A stretch of 64,000 bases of DNA. It comes from Polaribacter pectinis. Lineage in GTDB: Bacteria > Bacteroidota > Bacteroidia > Flavobacteriales > Flavobacteriaceae. The position numbers were made by a program, and so were the translations under genes. Position 1 is the stretch's first letter. Every line of letters begins with the position of its first letter. This document shows, one piece after another, positions 24,746 through 33,307 of this stretch. Below the pieces are notes generated by a model that saw only the letters and a list, made by a program, of their open reading frames with translations, did no database searches and was not told the DNA's origin. Location: the NCBI RefSeq assembly GCF_014352875.1, contig NZ_CP060695.1, forward strand, positions 2,883,501 through 2,947,500, given 5' to 3'.

Positions 24746-27094
24746 ATGCAATTTGTAAATTACATAAATTGTCATAAAAAGAAAACAATATTTCTTGTTG
24801 TTTTGCTGATTTTCTATGCTTTTTGTTTGCCAAAAGAATTGTTTACAAAACCAACATCTACAGTAATTACAAGTAATAATAATGAATTGTTGGGCGCGTT
24901 AATTGCAAAAGATGGTCAATGGCGTTTTCCACATAATGATTCTGTTCCAGAGAAATTTAAAACCTGTTTAATTCAGTTTGAAGATGAGCATTTTTATAAA
25001 CATCCAGGTTTTAATCCTGTTTCAATATTAAAAGCTTTAAAACAGAATTTACAAGAAGGAAAAGTAAAAAGAGGAGGAAGTACAATTACGCAACAAGTTA
25101 TTAGATTAAGCAGAAATAATAGAGATAGAACCTATTTTGAAAAAATAAAAGAACTTATTTTAGCTACACGTTTAGAAATTAGGGTAAGCAAAGAAAAAAT
25201 TATTGCTTTTTGGAGTTCAAATGCACCTTTTGGTGGAAATGTTGTGGGTTTAGATGCTGGTTCTTGGCGTTATTTCAACAGAAAAGCTACGGATTTATCT
25301 TGGGCAGAAGCAGCAACTTTGGCGGTTTTACCAAATGCGCCAAACTTGATTTACCCAGGTAAAAATCAACATAAATTATTGACAAAAAGAAACCGGTTAT
25401 TAAAAAAATTACTTACAAAAAAAGTAATCGATTCTTTAACGTATGAATTATCAATTTTAGAAGAATTACCTCAAAAAGCATATGCAATTCCACAAATTGC
25501 TCCACATTTATTACAGAAAATTAATAAAGAAAAAAAAGGTGAATTTGTTAAAACTACAATTGATAAAAAAATTCAAAATCAAGCAAATACAATTGTAAAA
25601 AATCACTATAATCATTTAAGTAAAAACGGAATTTATAATATTTCTGTGTTGGTTTTAGACGTTAAAACAAGACAAGTTTTAAGTTATGTTGGAAACTCGC
25701 CAACAGATAATAAACATCAAAAAGATGTTGATATAATAGATAAACCAAGAAGTACAGGAAGCATTTTAAAACCTTTTTTATATGCAGCAATGTTAGATGC
25801 TGGAGATTTGTTGCCAAATACTTTAGTGGCAGATATTCCTACAAATTTCGGGAGTTACAAACCAGAAAATTTTGATAAGAAATATGCTGGCGCTATTTCA
25901 GCAAAATTAGCTTTGTCTAAATCTTTAAATGTGCCAACTGTAAGATTGTTGCAAAGTTTTGGTTTAGAGAAATTTCATCATTATTTGCAAAAATTACAAT
26001 TAAAAGATTTAAGAAATAATCCTAATTATTACGGATTAACATTGGCTTTGGGTGGCGCAGAAAGTAACTTGTGGGATTTATGTAAAAGTTACGCTTCGTT
26101 GGCTTCCACAGTAAATCATTATACAGAAAACTCCAGCAGATATTTTAAAAATGAATTTACAGAACCAACTTTTTTTGCTGATGAAAAGATGAATTTTGGA
26201 GAAAAAATAGCTGAAAAAATAATTTTTGATGCAGCTTCTATTTACTTAACTTTCGAAAGTTTAAAAGATGTAAACAGACCAAATTCCGAAGAAAACTGGG
26301 AATTCTTTGATTCTTCCAAACAAATAGCTTGGAAAACCGGAACAAGTTTTGGTTTTAGAGATGCTTGGGCAATTGGCACAACCAAAGATTTTGTAGTTGG
26401 TGTTTGGGTAGGAAATGCAGATGGAGAAGGAAGACCAGGTTTGGTTGGTGTACAAACTGCTGCGCCAATTTTGTTTGATATTTTTGATAAATTACCCAAT
26501 TCAGAATGGTTTGACAAACCTTTTGATGAAATGCACGAAATAGAAATTTGCGCTAAAAGTGGTTACAGAGCTACTGAAATTTGTGAAGACACAAAGCTAG
26601 AATTTATACAAAATGCTGGTTTAAAAACAAAGCCTTGTCCTTATCATATTTTAGTAAATGTAGATGCTTCAGAAAATTATCAAGTAAATACCTCTTGTGA
26701 GAATTTAGGCAGCATCAAACAAAAATCTTGGTTTGTTTTACCTCCGTTAATGGAATATTATTACAAGGATAAAAATCCATTTTATAAGTCTTTACCAAAG
26801 TTTAGAGAAGATTGTTTGGGTGAAATTAAAAATGCGATGAAATTTATATATCCTACTGAAAAAAGCACCATTTTTTTACCTAAAAACTTCGATGGAAAAA
26901 AGAATGAACTGATTTTAAAAGTAGCACATTCAAACCAAGAAGCAACTTTATTTTGGTATGTTAATAATGAATTTATTATTGCTACAAAAGAAATCCATAA
27001 TGTTGCAATTGATTCTAAAATAGGAGATTACACTATTTCTGTTACAGATAATTTTGGAAATGAAATAAGGCAAGAAATAATCATAAAAGAATAA
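24746..27094 (+). CDS. pbpC: Penicillin-binding protein 1C
   Basis: Bifunctional peptidoglycan synthase of 782 aa. After one membrane helix (IFLVVLLIFYAFCLP) comes a GT51 transglycosylase with the catalytic Glu in FEDEHFYKHPG and GGSTITQQ. The transpeptidase has SxxK as SILK (S339-K342) and KTGTSFG, and the C-terminus has the PBP1C-specific domain (FVLPPLMEYYYKDKNPFY onward). I chose the ATG at 24746; a TTG one codon earlier is also in frame. It starts 4 bp after the alpha-2-macroglobulin stop, the usual YfhM-PbpC pairing thought to link wall repair to protease defence. Confidence 0.95.
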   Translation: MQFVNYINCHKKKTIFLVVLLIFYAFCLPKELFTKPTSTVITSNNNELLGALIAKDGQWRFPHNDSVPEKFKTCLIQFEDEHFYKHPGFNPVSILKALKQNLQEGKVKRGGSTITQQVIRLSRNNRDRTYFEKIKELILATRLEIRVSKEKIIAFWSSNAPFGGNVVGLDAGSWRYFNRKATDLSWAEAATLAVLPNAPNLIYPGKNQHKLLTKRNRLLKKLLTKKVIDSLTYELSILEELPQKAYAIPQIAPHLLQKINKEKKGEFVKTTIDKKIQNQANTIVKNHYNHLSKNGIYNISVLVLDVKTRQVLSYVGNSPTDNKHQKDVDIIDKPRSTGSILKPFLYAAMLDAGDLLPNTLVADIPTNFGSYKPENFDKKYAGAISAKLALSKSLNVPTVRLLQSFGLEKFHHYLQKLQLKDLRNNPNYYGLTLALGGAESNLWDLCKSYASLASTVNHYTENSSRYFKNEFTEPTFFADEKMNFGEKIAEKIIFDAASIYLTFESLKDVNRPNSEENWEFFDSSKQIAWKTGTSFGFRDAWAIGTTKDFVVGVWVGNADGEGRPGLVGVQTAAPILFDIFDKLPNSEWFDKPFDEMHEIEICAKSGYRATEICEDTKLEFIQNAGLKTKPCPYHILVNVDASENYQVNTSCENLGSIKQKSWFVLPPLMEYYYKDKNPFYKSLPKFREDCLGEIKNAMKFIYPTEKSTIFLPKNFDGKKNELILKVAHSNQEATLFWYVNNEFIIATKEIHNVAIDSKIGDYTISVTDNFGNEIRQEIIIKE

Positions 27095-27178
27095 ATAGTT
27101 TAAAGTTAGTATGTTGCATTTCAACGAAATAAGCATGCCTTTTATCGAAAAATCAATTTAAAAACTGAAGTTCCATTG

Positions 27179-27186
27179 TACTTTTG
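27179..27186 (+). promoter_or_regulatory. Promoter -7 box (TACTTTTG) of the small membrane protein gene
   Basis: Exact TAnnTTTG match 27 bp upstream of the ATG at 27214. An in-frame TTG at 27184 lies inside this box, which argues against TTG as the start. Confidence 0.5.
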
Positions 27187-27213
27187 ACTCACCAATCGAT
27201 AATACTAGAAATT

Positions 27214-27393
27214 ATGTTTTTACAAATTTTACCACCAGACAACGTAGCAACAGCTCAATCAGTTTTCGAAAACGAAATAGTTTTTGTTATTTTAGGTTTA
27301 GCAATAGCCGTTTATGCAATTTTAAAATTCACTAAATTTTTAAGTAAAATTAAAGTTTCTAAAGGTTCAAATAACCCAAGTTATACTTCATAA
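27214..27393 (+). CDS. Small single-span membrane protein, unknown function
   Basis: A 59-aa protein with one predicted transmembrane helix (EIVFVILGLAIAVYAILKF, about residues 21-39) and a basic tail. I do not recognise the family. The ATG at 27214 is preferred over the in-frame TTG at 27184 because that lies within the promoter box. It has a promoter of its own, and the downstream gap of 150 bp holds another promoter and two hairpins. It may be a true small gene: it has a promoter, a plausible start and a coherent membrane topology. Confidence 0.6.
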   Translation: MFLQILPPDNVATAQSVFENEIVFVILGLAIAVYAILKFTKFLSKIKVSKGSNNPSYTS

Positions 27394-27443
27394 GAAAATT
27401 TTATAATTAGATTTTTCTTAACAATAAATTATATATTTTTCTA

Positions 27444-27541
27444 CATCTTTGTATTCTATGGTGCTCAATTTTGGGCACTATTACATTTTAAGTCATTAAA
27501 TGATTATTTTTATGAATAATTTTTAATGATTTTAATTTTTT
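27444..27541 (+). promoter_or_regulatory. Structured leader upstream of the MBL-fold gene
   Basis: A near-consensus -7 box CATCTTTG (27444-27451) is followed by two hairpins: 27458-27481 (9 bp, two wobbles, loop AATTTT) and 27493-27529 (TCATTAA...TTAATGA plus ATTATT/AATAAT). A T-rich run (27530-27541) follows and the ATG is at 27545. The second hairpin plus T-run resembles a terminator or attenuator. No known riboswitch was recognised. Confidence 0.4.
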
Positions 27542-27544
27542 AGA

Positions 27545-28390
27545 ATGAAGATATATCCAATAGAAACAGGAAATTTTAAGTTAGATGGTGGTGCAATGTT
27601 TGGCGTTGTTCCTAAAACTATTTGGCAAAGAACAAACCCTGCAGATTCCAACAATTTAATTGATATGAGTATGCGTTGCATGCTTATTGAAGATGGAAAT
27701 CGACTAATTTTAATTGATACAGGTTTAGGTTCTAAACAATCAGATAAGTTTTTTGGGTACTACTATTTATTTGGAGATTTCTCTTTGGATGCTTCACTTA
27801 AAAAGCAAGGTTTTCACAGAGATGATGTTACAGATGTGTTTTTAACACACTTACATTTCGATCATTGTGGAGGAGTTATTGAATGGAATTCACAAAAAAC
27901 TTTACTACAACCCGCTTTTAAAAACGCAAAATTTTGGTCTAATGACAATCATTGGAAATGGGCAACAGAGCCAAATCCAAGAGAAAAAGCATCGTTTTTA
28001 AAAGAAAACATAAATCCTATTAAAGAAAGTGGACAATTAAATTTTATTCACAGAAATGCCAAAGATCAAATTGGTTTCGATGTTTTATTTATGGACGGTC
28101 ACACAGAAAAACAGATGTTGCCTAAAATTAAATATCAAGACAAAACCATTGTTTTTATGGCAGATTTATTGCCAACAGTTGGGCATATTCCTTTGCCTTA
28201 TGTTATGGGTTATGATACAAGACCATTACTTACAATTAAAGAAAAAGCAGCTTTTTTAAATGAAGCTGCAGATAATAATTATTACCTTTTTTTAGAACAT
28301 GATGCGTATAATGAACTTTGTACTGTAGAGCATACAGAAAAAGGAGTAAGGTTAAAAAACACACACAATTTTTTGGAGATTTTTAATTAG
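27545..28390 (+). CDS. MBL-fold metallohydrolase
   Basis: A 281-aa cytoplasmic enzyme of the metallo-beta-lactamase fold. The zinc-binding HxHxDH motif is HLHFDHCGG (H102, H104, D106, H107); a later His in FMDGHTEKQMLP and the C-terminal FLEHDAYNE supply the other ligands. The N-terminal DTGLGSKQSDKF is the usual Asp strand. The layout resembles AHL-lactonase/AidA-like and quorum-quenching MBL enzymes, but the substrate cannot be read from the sequence. It is preceded by a structured leader and followed 10 bp later by the S8 peptidase gene. Confidence 0.85.
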   Translation: MKIYPIETGNFKLDGGAMFGVVPKTIWQRTNPADSNNLIDMSMRCMLIEDGNRLILIDTGLGSKQSDKFFGYYYLFGDFSLDASLKKQGFHRDDVTDVFLTHLHFDHCGGVIEWNSQKTLLQPAFKNAKFWSNDNHWKWATEPNPREKASFLKENINPIKESGQLNFIHRNAKDQIGFDVLFMDGHTEKQMLPKIKYQDKTIVFMADLLPTVGHIPLPYVMGYDTRPLLTIKEKAAFLNEAADNNYYLFLEHDAYNELCTVEHTEKGVRLKNTHNFLEIFN

Positions 28391-28400
28391 AAAGAGAAGA

Positions 28401-30101
28401 ATGAAGATTTTAAAATCAATTTTATTTACTGCAACTATTGCAGCTGTATTTACAAGTTGTAAATCAACGTCAACAGTAGTTTTAACTCCAAAATATTCAG
28501 AAAAGATTATAAATATTCCTGCTAAAAAAGGAGAATTATCTGAAGATGAAATGAACAGATGGAGTCATGCAGATATAGAAAAAGATTCTATTGCAGGGAT
28601 GAGTGTTGCCAAAGCATATCAGTTTTTAGATGGTAAAAAAGGTGTAGAGGTTATTGTTGCAATTGCAGATTCTGGTGTAGATATAGAGCATGAAGATTTA
28701 AAAGATGTTGCTTGGACCAATTTAAAAGAAATTGCTGGAAACAATAAAGATGATGACAATAATGGTTATGTAGATGATATTCATGGTTGGAATTTCTTAG
28801 GAAGTAAAGACGGTAGAATAGTAAACGCAGACCAATTAGAAATTACAAGACTTGTAAAAAAAGGACAAGATAAATTCGGAAGTAAAAAAGCTTCTGAAAT
28901 CGCAGAATCTAATAAGGTTGAATATCAAGAGTATTTAAAATTAAGAGAAGAGTATTTTAATACCATAGAAGAGAAAAAGAAAGAAATAGAAAGCGTTTCT
29001 GAAACTTATGAAAGAGTTTTAGAAATTGAAGAAAATTTTGCTGCTGTAAAAAAGTTTACAGGAAAAGAAAATTTAACAAGCGAAGATGTAAAAGGTTTGT
29101 GGCCAACAAGTATAAAAATTGCAACTCAAATTGCTGACATTGCCAGTGTTTTAGGTAATGGAATGACAGAAAAAACTTTAATTGAGTATAAAAAAGAAGT
29201 TAAAGACTATAAGGAAAATATAGAAAAAGCCATAAAAGGATATGATTTAGATTTTGATTCTCGCCAGTCTATGGGAGATGATTTATATGATATTAACGAC
29301 AAATATTATGGAAATAATAATGTTATTGGATCTAAAGATTTAGAAATGCATGGAACGCATGTTGCAGGAATTGTTGCAGCTTCTAGAAATAATAATAAAG
29401 GTGTTAATGGCGTTGCAAACCATGTAAAAATCATGACAGTTAGAATCGTTCCAGATGGAGATGAACATGATAAAGACGTTGCTCTAGGAATAAGATATGC
29501 TGTAGATAATGGCGCAAAAATCATCAATACAAGTTTTGGAAAACGATTTTCTCCAAACAAAGAATGGGTTTATGACGCTCTAAAATATGCAGAAAAAAAC
29601 GATGTTTTAATTGTAAACGCAGCAGGAAATGATGGAAAAAACATTGATGTTAGAAAATCATATCCAAATGATTCTAAAGATTTAATCACAGAATTTACAG
29701 ACAATGTTATTACTATAGGCGCATCTAGTTTGCATTATAACGAACAACTACCAGCAAGTTTTTCTAATTACGGAAAAATTAATGTAGATGTTTTTGCTCC
29801 TGGAGTAGATATTTACTCAACAGTTCCTAAAGATGAATATGAGGCTATTAGTGGTACATCTATGGCAGCACCTTCAGTAGCAGGAGTTGCAGCTTTAATA
29901 CGCTCATATTATCCGAAATTATCTGCAAGTCAGGTAAAACATATTTTAATGAATTCTGGAGTCAAAATAAATTTTGATGTTATAAAACCTGGAACTCAAT
30001 CAGAAAAAATACCATTTTCAGAACTATCAGTTTCCGGTAGAATTGTAAATGCTTATTTCGCATTGCAAATGGCAGATAGTATTGCAAAAGTTAAAAAATA
30101 A
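28401..30101 (+). CDS. S8 subtilisin-like lipoprotein peptidase with a large insertion
   Basis: A 566-aa serine protease with lipobox TSC (about Cys20), so envelope-anchored. The triad is present: D90 in ADSGVD, H317 in MHGTHVAG and S487 in SGTSMAAP. Asp and His are 227 residues apart, against about 30-40 in classical subtilisins; the insertion (about 130-300) is Glu/Lys-rich and helical (KKKEIESVSETYERVLEIEENF), probably a coiled coil. There is no obvious propeptide or type IX sorting domain. It lies 10 bp after the MBL gene and 54 bp before the M1 peptidase. Confidence 0.9.
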   Translation: MKILKSILFTATIAAVFTSCKSTSTVVLTPKYSEKIINIPAKKGELSEDEMNRWSHADIEKDSIAGMSVAKAYQFLDGKKGVEVIVAIADSGVDIEHEDLKDVAWTNLKEIAGNNKDDDNNGYVDDIHGWNFLGSKDGRIVNADQLEITRLVKKGQDKFGSKKASEIAESNKVEYQEYLKLREEYFNTIEEKKKEIESVSETYERVLEIEENFAAVKKFTGKENLTSEDVKGLWPTSIKIATQIADIASVLGNGMTEKTLIEYKKEVKDYKENIEKAIKGYDLDFDSRQSMGDDLYDINDKYYGNNNVIGSKDLEMHGTHVAGIVAASRNNNKGVNGVANHVKIMTVRIVPDGDEHDKDVALGIRYAVDNGAKIINTSFGKRFSPNKEWVYDALKYAEKNDVLIVNAAGNDGKNIDVRKSYPNDSKDLITEFTDNVITIGASSLHYNEQLPASFSNYGKINVDVFAPGVDIYSTVPKDEYEAISGTSMAAPSVAGVAALIRSYYPKLSASQVKHILMNSGVKINFDVIKPGTQSEKIPFSELSVSGRIVNAYFALQMADSIAKVKK

Positions 30102-30110
30102 ATTCATAAA

Positions 30111-30131
30111 AATGATGTATATTTCATCATT
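30111..30131 (+). other. Small hairpin between the S8 and M1 peptidase genes
   Basis: Perfect AATGATG (30111-30117) / CATCATT (30125-30131) with a 7-nt loop and no T-run, so not a clear terminator. It may mark mRNA processing within an S8-M1 transcript. Confidence 0.35.
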
Positions 30132-30155
30132 CAAATAAAATTCAATTAATATAAG

Positions 30156-32009
30156 ATGAAAAAATTACTCTCTTTTGGATTATCAGTATTACTTCTAATG
30201 TCTTGTGCAGAAACAAAAAAAGTTACCTATAATTATTCTGGTACATCTTCTGCAAATAACTCTTATTGGCAACAAAGAGTAGATTATACAATGGATATTG
30301 ATATGGACGCAAAGAATCATCAATATAAAGGAAATCAGAAATTAGTATACACCAATAATTCGCCAGAAGACTTAAATAAGGTGTTTTATCACTTATATTT
30401 TAATGCATTTCAGCCAGGTTCTCAAATGGATGAAAGATCTTTAAATATTAAAGATCCAGATAGCAGGGTAAGAGATAGAATAAGCAAATTACAACCAGAT
30501 GAAATAGGTTACATAAAAGTAAATTCATTAAAACAAGATGGTGCAGCTGTAAATTTTGAAACAGTAGGAACTATTTTAGAAGTTACTTTAAACAAACCAA
30601 TAAAATCTGGTGAAAGTGTTACTTTCGATATGATTTTTGATGCTCAAGTTCCTCTACAAGTTAGACGTTCTGGAAGAGATAGTAAAGAAGGTGTTGCTTT
30701 ATCAATGTCTCAATGGTACCCAAAAATGGCAGAATACGATTTTCAAGGTTGGCACACACCACCTTATATTGCTCGTGAATTTCACGGCGTTTGGGGAGAT
30801 TTTGATGTAAAATTAACTATTGATAAAAGCTATGTAGTTGGCGGAACAGGATACTTGCAGAATCCACAAGAAATAGGTCATGGTTATGAAGACAAAACCA
30901 AACCTTTAAATATACCTAATACAGATAAATTAACATGGCATTTTAAAGCACCAAATGTGCACGATTTTATGTGGGCAGCAGACCCAAATTATAATCACGA
31001 TGTTTTTAAAATGGTAAACGGAATCGATTTACACTTCTTTTACAAAAAAGATTTAGAAGCAGAGTATCTTAAAAACTGGAAAGAATTACAGCCAAAAACT
31101 GCAGAATTAATGGCGTATTTTTCTGAACAAATTGGCGATTATCCATACAAGCAATACTCTGTAATACAAGGTGGAGATGGTGGTATGGAATATGCAATGT
31201 CTACTTTAATTACTGGTAAACGTAAATTCGGAAGCCTTTTTGGAGTTACAGCTCATGAAATGGCACACACTTGGTTTCAGTTTTTATTAGCGTCAAATGA
31301 AAGTTTACATCCTTGGATGGATGAAGGTTTTACATCTTATATTTCTAACAAAGCAGAAAATGAAATTTTAAACGAAGGGAAAGAAAATCCTCATGCAGGT
31401 TCTTACAGAAGTTACTATAGAATTGTAGCTTTTAATAGCGAAGAACCTTTAACAACACATGCAGATAGATACAATACAAATGGCGCTTACGGTACTGCAA
31501 GTTACTCTAAAGGAAATATCTTTTTATCTCAATTAGAATATATAATAGGAGCAGAAAACGTTGCAAAAGGACTTAAAAAATACTTTACAGATTTTAGCTT
31601 TAAGCATCCAACGCCAAATGATATTAAGCGTTCTATGGAAATAATTTCTGGAATTCATTTAGACTGGTATTTAAATGAATGGACACAAACAATTCACACT
31701 ATAGATTATGGAGTAAAATCTGTAGATGGAAAAACAATTACTTTAGAAAGAATAGGAAAAATGCCAATGCCAATAGATCTAGAAGTTGTGTACACAGATG
31801 GTTCTATAGAAAGTTTCAATATTCCGTTAAGAATGATGAGAGACAACAAACCAACATCTGCTACAGTTATAGAAGATTGGGGTTGGGCAATGCCAACATA
31901 TACTTTTACAGCATCTAAAACAGTTAAATCTGTAGAGATTGATAAAAGCGGATTAATGGCGGATATTAACCAAGACAATAATATTTTTGGTGAGAAAAAA
32001 AAACGATAA
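30156..32009 (+). CDS. M1-family zinc metallopeptidase lipoprotein
   Basis: A 617-aa gluzincin aminopeptidase-like protein with lipobox MSC (about Cys17). The zinc site is HEMAH (H367, E368, H371) with the third ligand E390, exactly HExxH-x18-E. The substrate-binding GGMEYAMST (the family GxMEN-like motif) precedes it. The N-terminal beta domain (YTMDIDMDAKNHQYKGNQKLVYTN) is the usual saddle of M1 enzymes. Location and family suggest peptide scavenging in the envelope. Its stop abuts an open frame that encodes a HupE/UreJ-like protein. Confidence 0.93.
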   Translation: MKKLLSFGLSVLLLMSCAETKKVTYNYSGTSSANNSYWQQRVDYTMDIDMDAKNHQYKGNQKLVYTNNSPEDLNKVFYHLYFNAFQPGSQMDERSLNIKDPDSRVRDRISKLQPDEIGYIKVNSLKQDGAAVNFETVGTILEVTLNKPIKSGESVTFDMIFDAQVPLQVRRSGRDSKEGVALSMSQWYPKMAEYDFQGWHTPPYIAREFHGVWGDFDVKLTIDKSYVVGGTGYLQNPQEIGHGYEDKTKPLNIPNTDKLTWHFKAPNVHDFMWAADPNYNHDVFKMVNGIDLHFFYKKDLEAEYLKNWKELQPKTAELMAYFSEQIGDYPYKQYSVIQGGDGGMEYAMSTLITGKRKFGSLFGVTAHEMAHTWFQFLLASNESLHPWMDEGFTSYISNKAENEILNEGKENPHAGSYRSYYRIVAFNSEEPLTTHADRYNTNGAYGTASYSKGNIFLSQLEYIIGAENVAKGLKKYFTDFSFKHPTPNDIKRSMEIISGIHLDWYLNEWTQTIHTIDYGVKSVDGKTITLERIGKMPMPIDLEVVYTDGSIESFNIPLRMMRDNKPTSATVIEDWGWAMPTYTFTASKTVKSVEIDKSGLMADINQDNNIFGEKKKR

Positions 32010-32149
32010 TACTCTCTTTTAGCTCGTTTGTTTCTTTTTTAAAAATAGGTGGAAAGCATGTTTTAAAACATTCAATATATAATTATATACTGTTTTTAAT
32101 TCTTTTAGCTGTTGTTTTTAGTTTTAAACAATGGAAAAAGTTACTGTTA
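31994..32149 (+). other. Open in-frame 5' extension of the HupE/UreJ-like gene, no canonical start
   Basis: The reading frame of the next gene is open back to a TGA at 31991-31993. The 52 codons before the first TTG (32150) still look like the HupE/UreJ N-terminus: SFLKIGGKHVLKHSIYNYILF followed by LILLAVVFSFKQWKKLL. There is no ATG, GTG or TTG in this stretch; ATA codons sit at 32006 and 32009, overlapping the M1 stop. Confidence 0.55.
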
Positions 32150-32599
32150 TTGGTTACATCACTTGTTTTAAGCTACTTTTCTGCAATAATGTTAGTTGCT
32201 TATGGTAACTTTATTCCAAAGATAGAAATCATTAAATTTTTGATTCCTGCCATTATTCTTTCATTAGCTTTTTTTACTTTTTTATCATTTAAAAACATTT
32301 TAAAAAGTAAAGAAAAATATGTGTTGTCGTTCACTATTTTATTTGGCTTCTTTAATGGATTGGGTTCTTCTGTTGATGTAATTTTAAACATTAAAAGATA
32401 TGAAAGTGAATTTTTTCCAATACTTGAAGCAACTTTAGGAGTTGGTGCTTCAGTATTAATAACAGTTTTAGGTTTGTTAACAGTAACAACCTTGCTTAAG
32501 AAAATCCCTAAATTTGATAAGAAAAAATGGGTTTTTGTTACTTCAGCAGTAGTTTCATGCCTTTCAGTATTTTTTATATTTAAACAGGTTTTTTATTAA
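32150..32599 (+). CDS. HupE/UreJ-like membrane protein, degenerate and with unclear start
   Basis: The first usable start (TTG, 32150) gives 149 aa and about five membrane helices; homology-like sequence begins ~45 codons earlier. The pattern of helix, WKK-LLLVTS, IKFLIPAIIL, GFFNGLG, ILEATLGVG and KKWVFVTSAVV matches the HupE/UreJ_2 family, which I recall lying after M1 peptidase genes in Flavobacteriaceae. The family's conserved histidines (YDH, LGHT, HGLG in remembered homologues) are Tyr, Tyr and Asn here. It is either a decaying gene or a diverged protein with a non-standard start. The nickel/cobalt-transport role of classical HupE should not be assumed. Confidence 0.6.
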   Translation: MVTSLVLSYFSAIMLVAYGNFIPKIEIIKFLIPAIILSLAFFTFLSFKNILKSKEKYVLSFTILFGFFNGLGSSVDVILNIKRYESEFFPILEATLGVGASVLITVLGLLTVTTLLKKIPKFDKKKWVFVTSAVVSCLSVFFIFKQVFY

Positions 32600-32620
32600 A
32601 AATATTTAAACCGCACTTTT

Positions 32621-33286
32621 TTAATGAATAAACTCGTCAATTCTTTCATTTGGTATAAAGCCTTTTAACATTAATAAAAAGCCAAAAATTATTAAAAGTA
32701 TTCCCATAACTTTTTTCACTTTGTAAACAACTAAAGGAGTCATTTTGCTTTTTAGTTGTTTAGCTAATAGAATTTTACCAATATCTGTTACAAAATAACC
32801 AATTAAGATAACACCGAAATAAGAGAAAATAGCATTTTGGTTCATGTCCAAAGTAGGTCCAATAACCAAAACTGTTCCTAACCAAAAGGCCAAAACACCA
32901 ATATTTATAAAGTTTAAGAAATACCCTTTTATAAATAATTTTAGATAGTTGTTTTTAATAGGAACTTCTACCATTTTAGAAGTTTCAAGTGCTTCTTTTT
33001 TGTTAGATTTATCAAGATAAGTAATTAATCCATAAATAATTAAAACCAAACCTCCAATAAAAAATAAACGAGGATCATCTTTAATTTTCTCTAATAAAGA
33101 CCTACTACCATAATAAGCTATTAAGATAAAAGAAACATCTCCAAGAATAACACCAATATCAAAAGCAATAGCCGCTCTTGCACCTTTTAAAATACTGGTT
33201 TGAATCAGCATAAAAAAAACAGGTCCTATCATAAAAGCCATGAAGAAACCAATAAAAAAAGCATTTTTAAAGTCGTAAAAATCCAT
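32621..33286 (-). CDS. LysE-family amino-acid exporter
   Basis: A 221-aa inner-membrane protein with six predicted helices and the LysE signature at the N-terminus: FFIGFFMAFMIGPVFFMLIQTSILKGARAAIAFDIGVILGD (the GP...G motif). The ATG at 33286 is chosen; an in-frame TTG three codons upstream is less likely. LysE-type transporters export amino acids or related metabolites by proton exchange; the substrate cannot be named. It is the last gene of a minus-strand run with the reductase (21 bp) and asd upstream. Confidence 0.87.
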   Translation of the reverse strand: MDFYDFKNAFFIGFFMAFMIGPVFFMLIQTSILKGARAAIAFDIGVILGDVSFILIAYYGSRSLLEKIKDDPRLFFIGGLVLIIYGLITYLDKSNKKEALETSKMVEVPIKNNYLKLFIKGYFLNFINIGVLAFWLGTVLVIGPTLDMNQNAIFSYFGVILIGYFVTDIGKILLAKQLKSKMTPLVVYKVKKVMGILLIIFGFLLMLKGFIPNERIDEFIH

Positions 33287-33307
33287 ATTTAACAAAAATA
33301 CGGAAAT

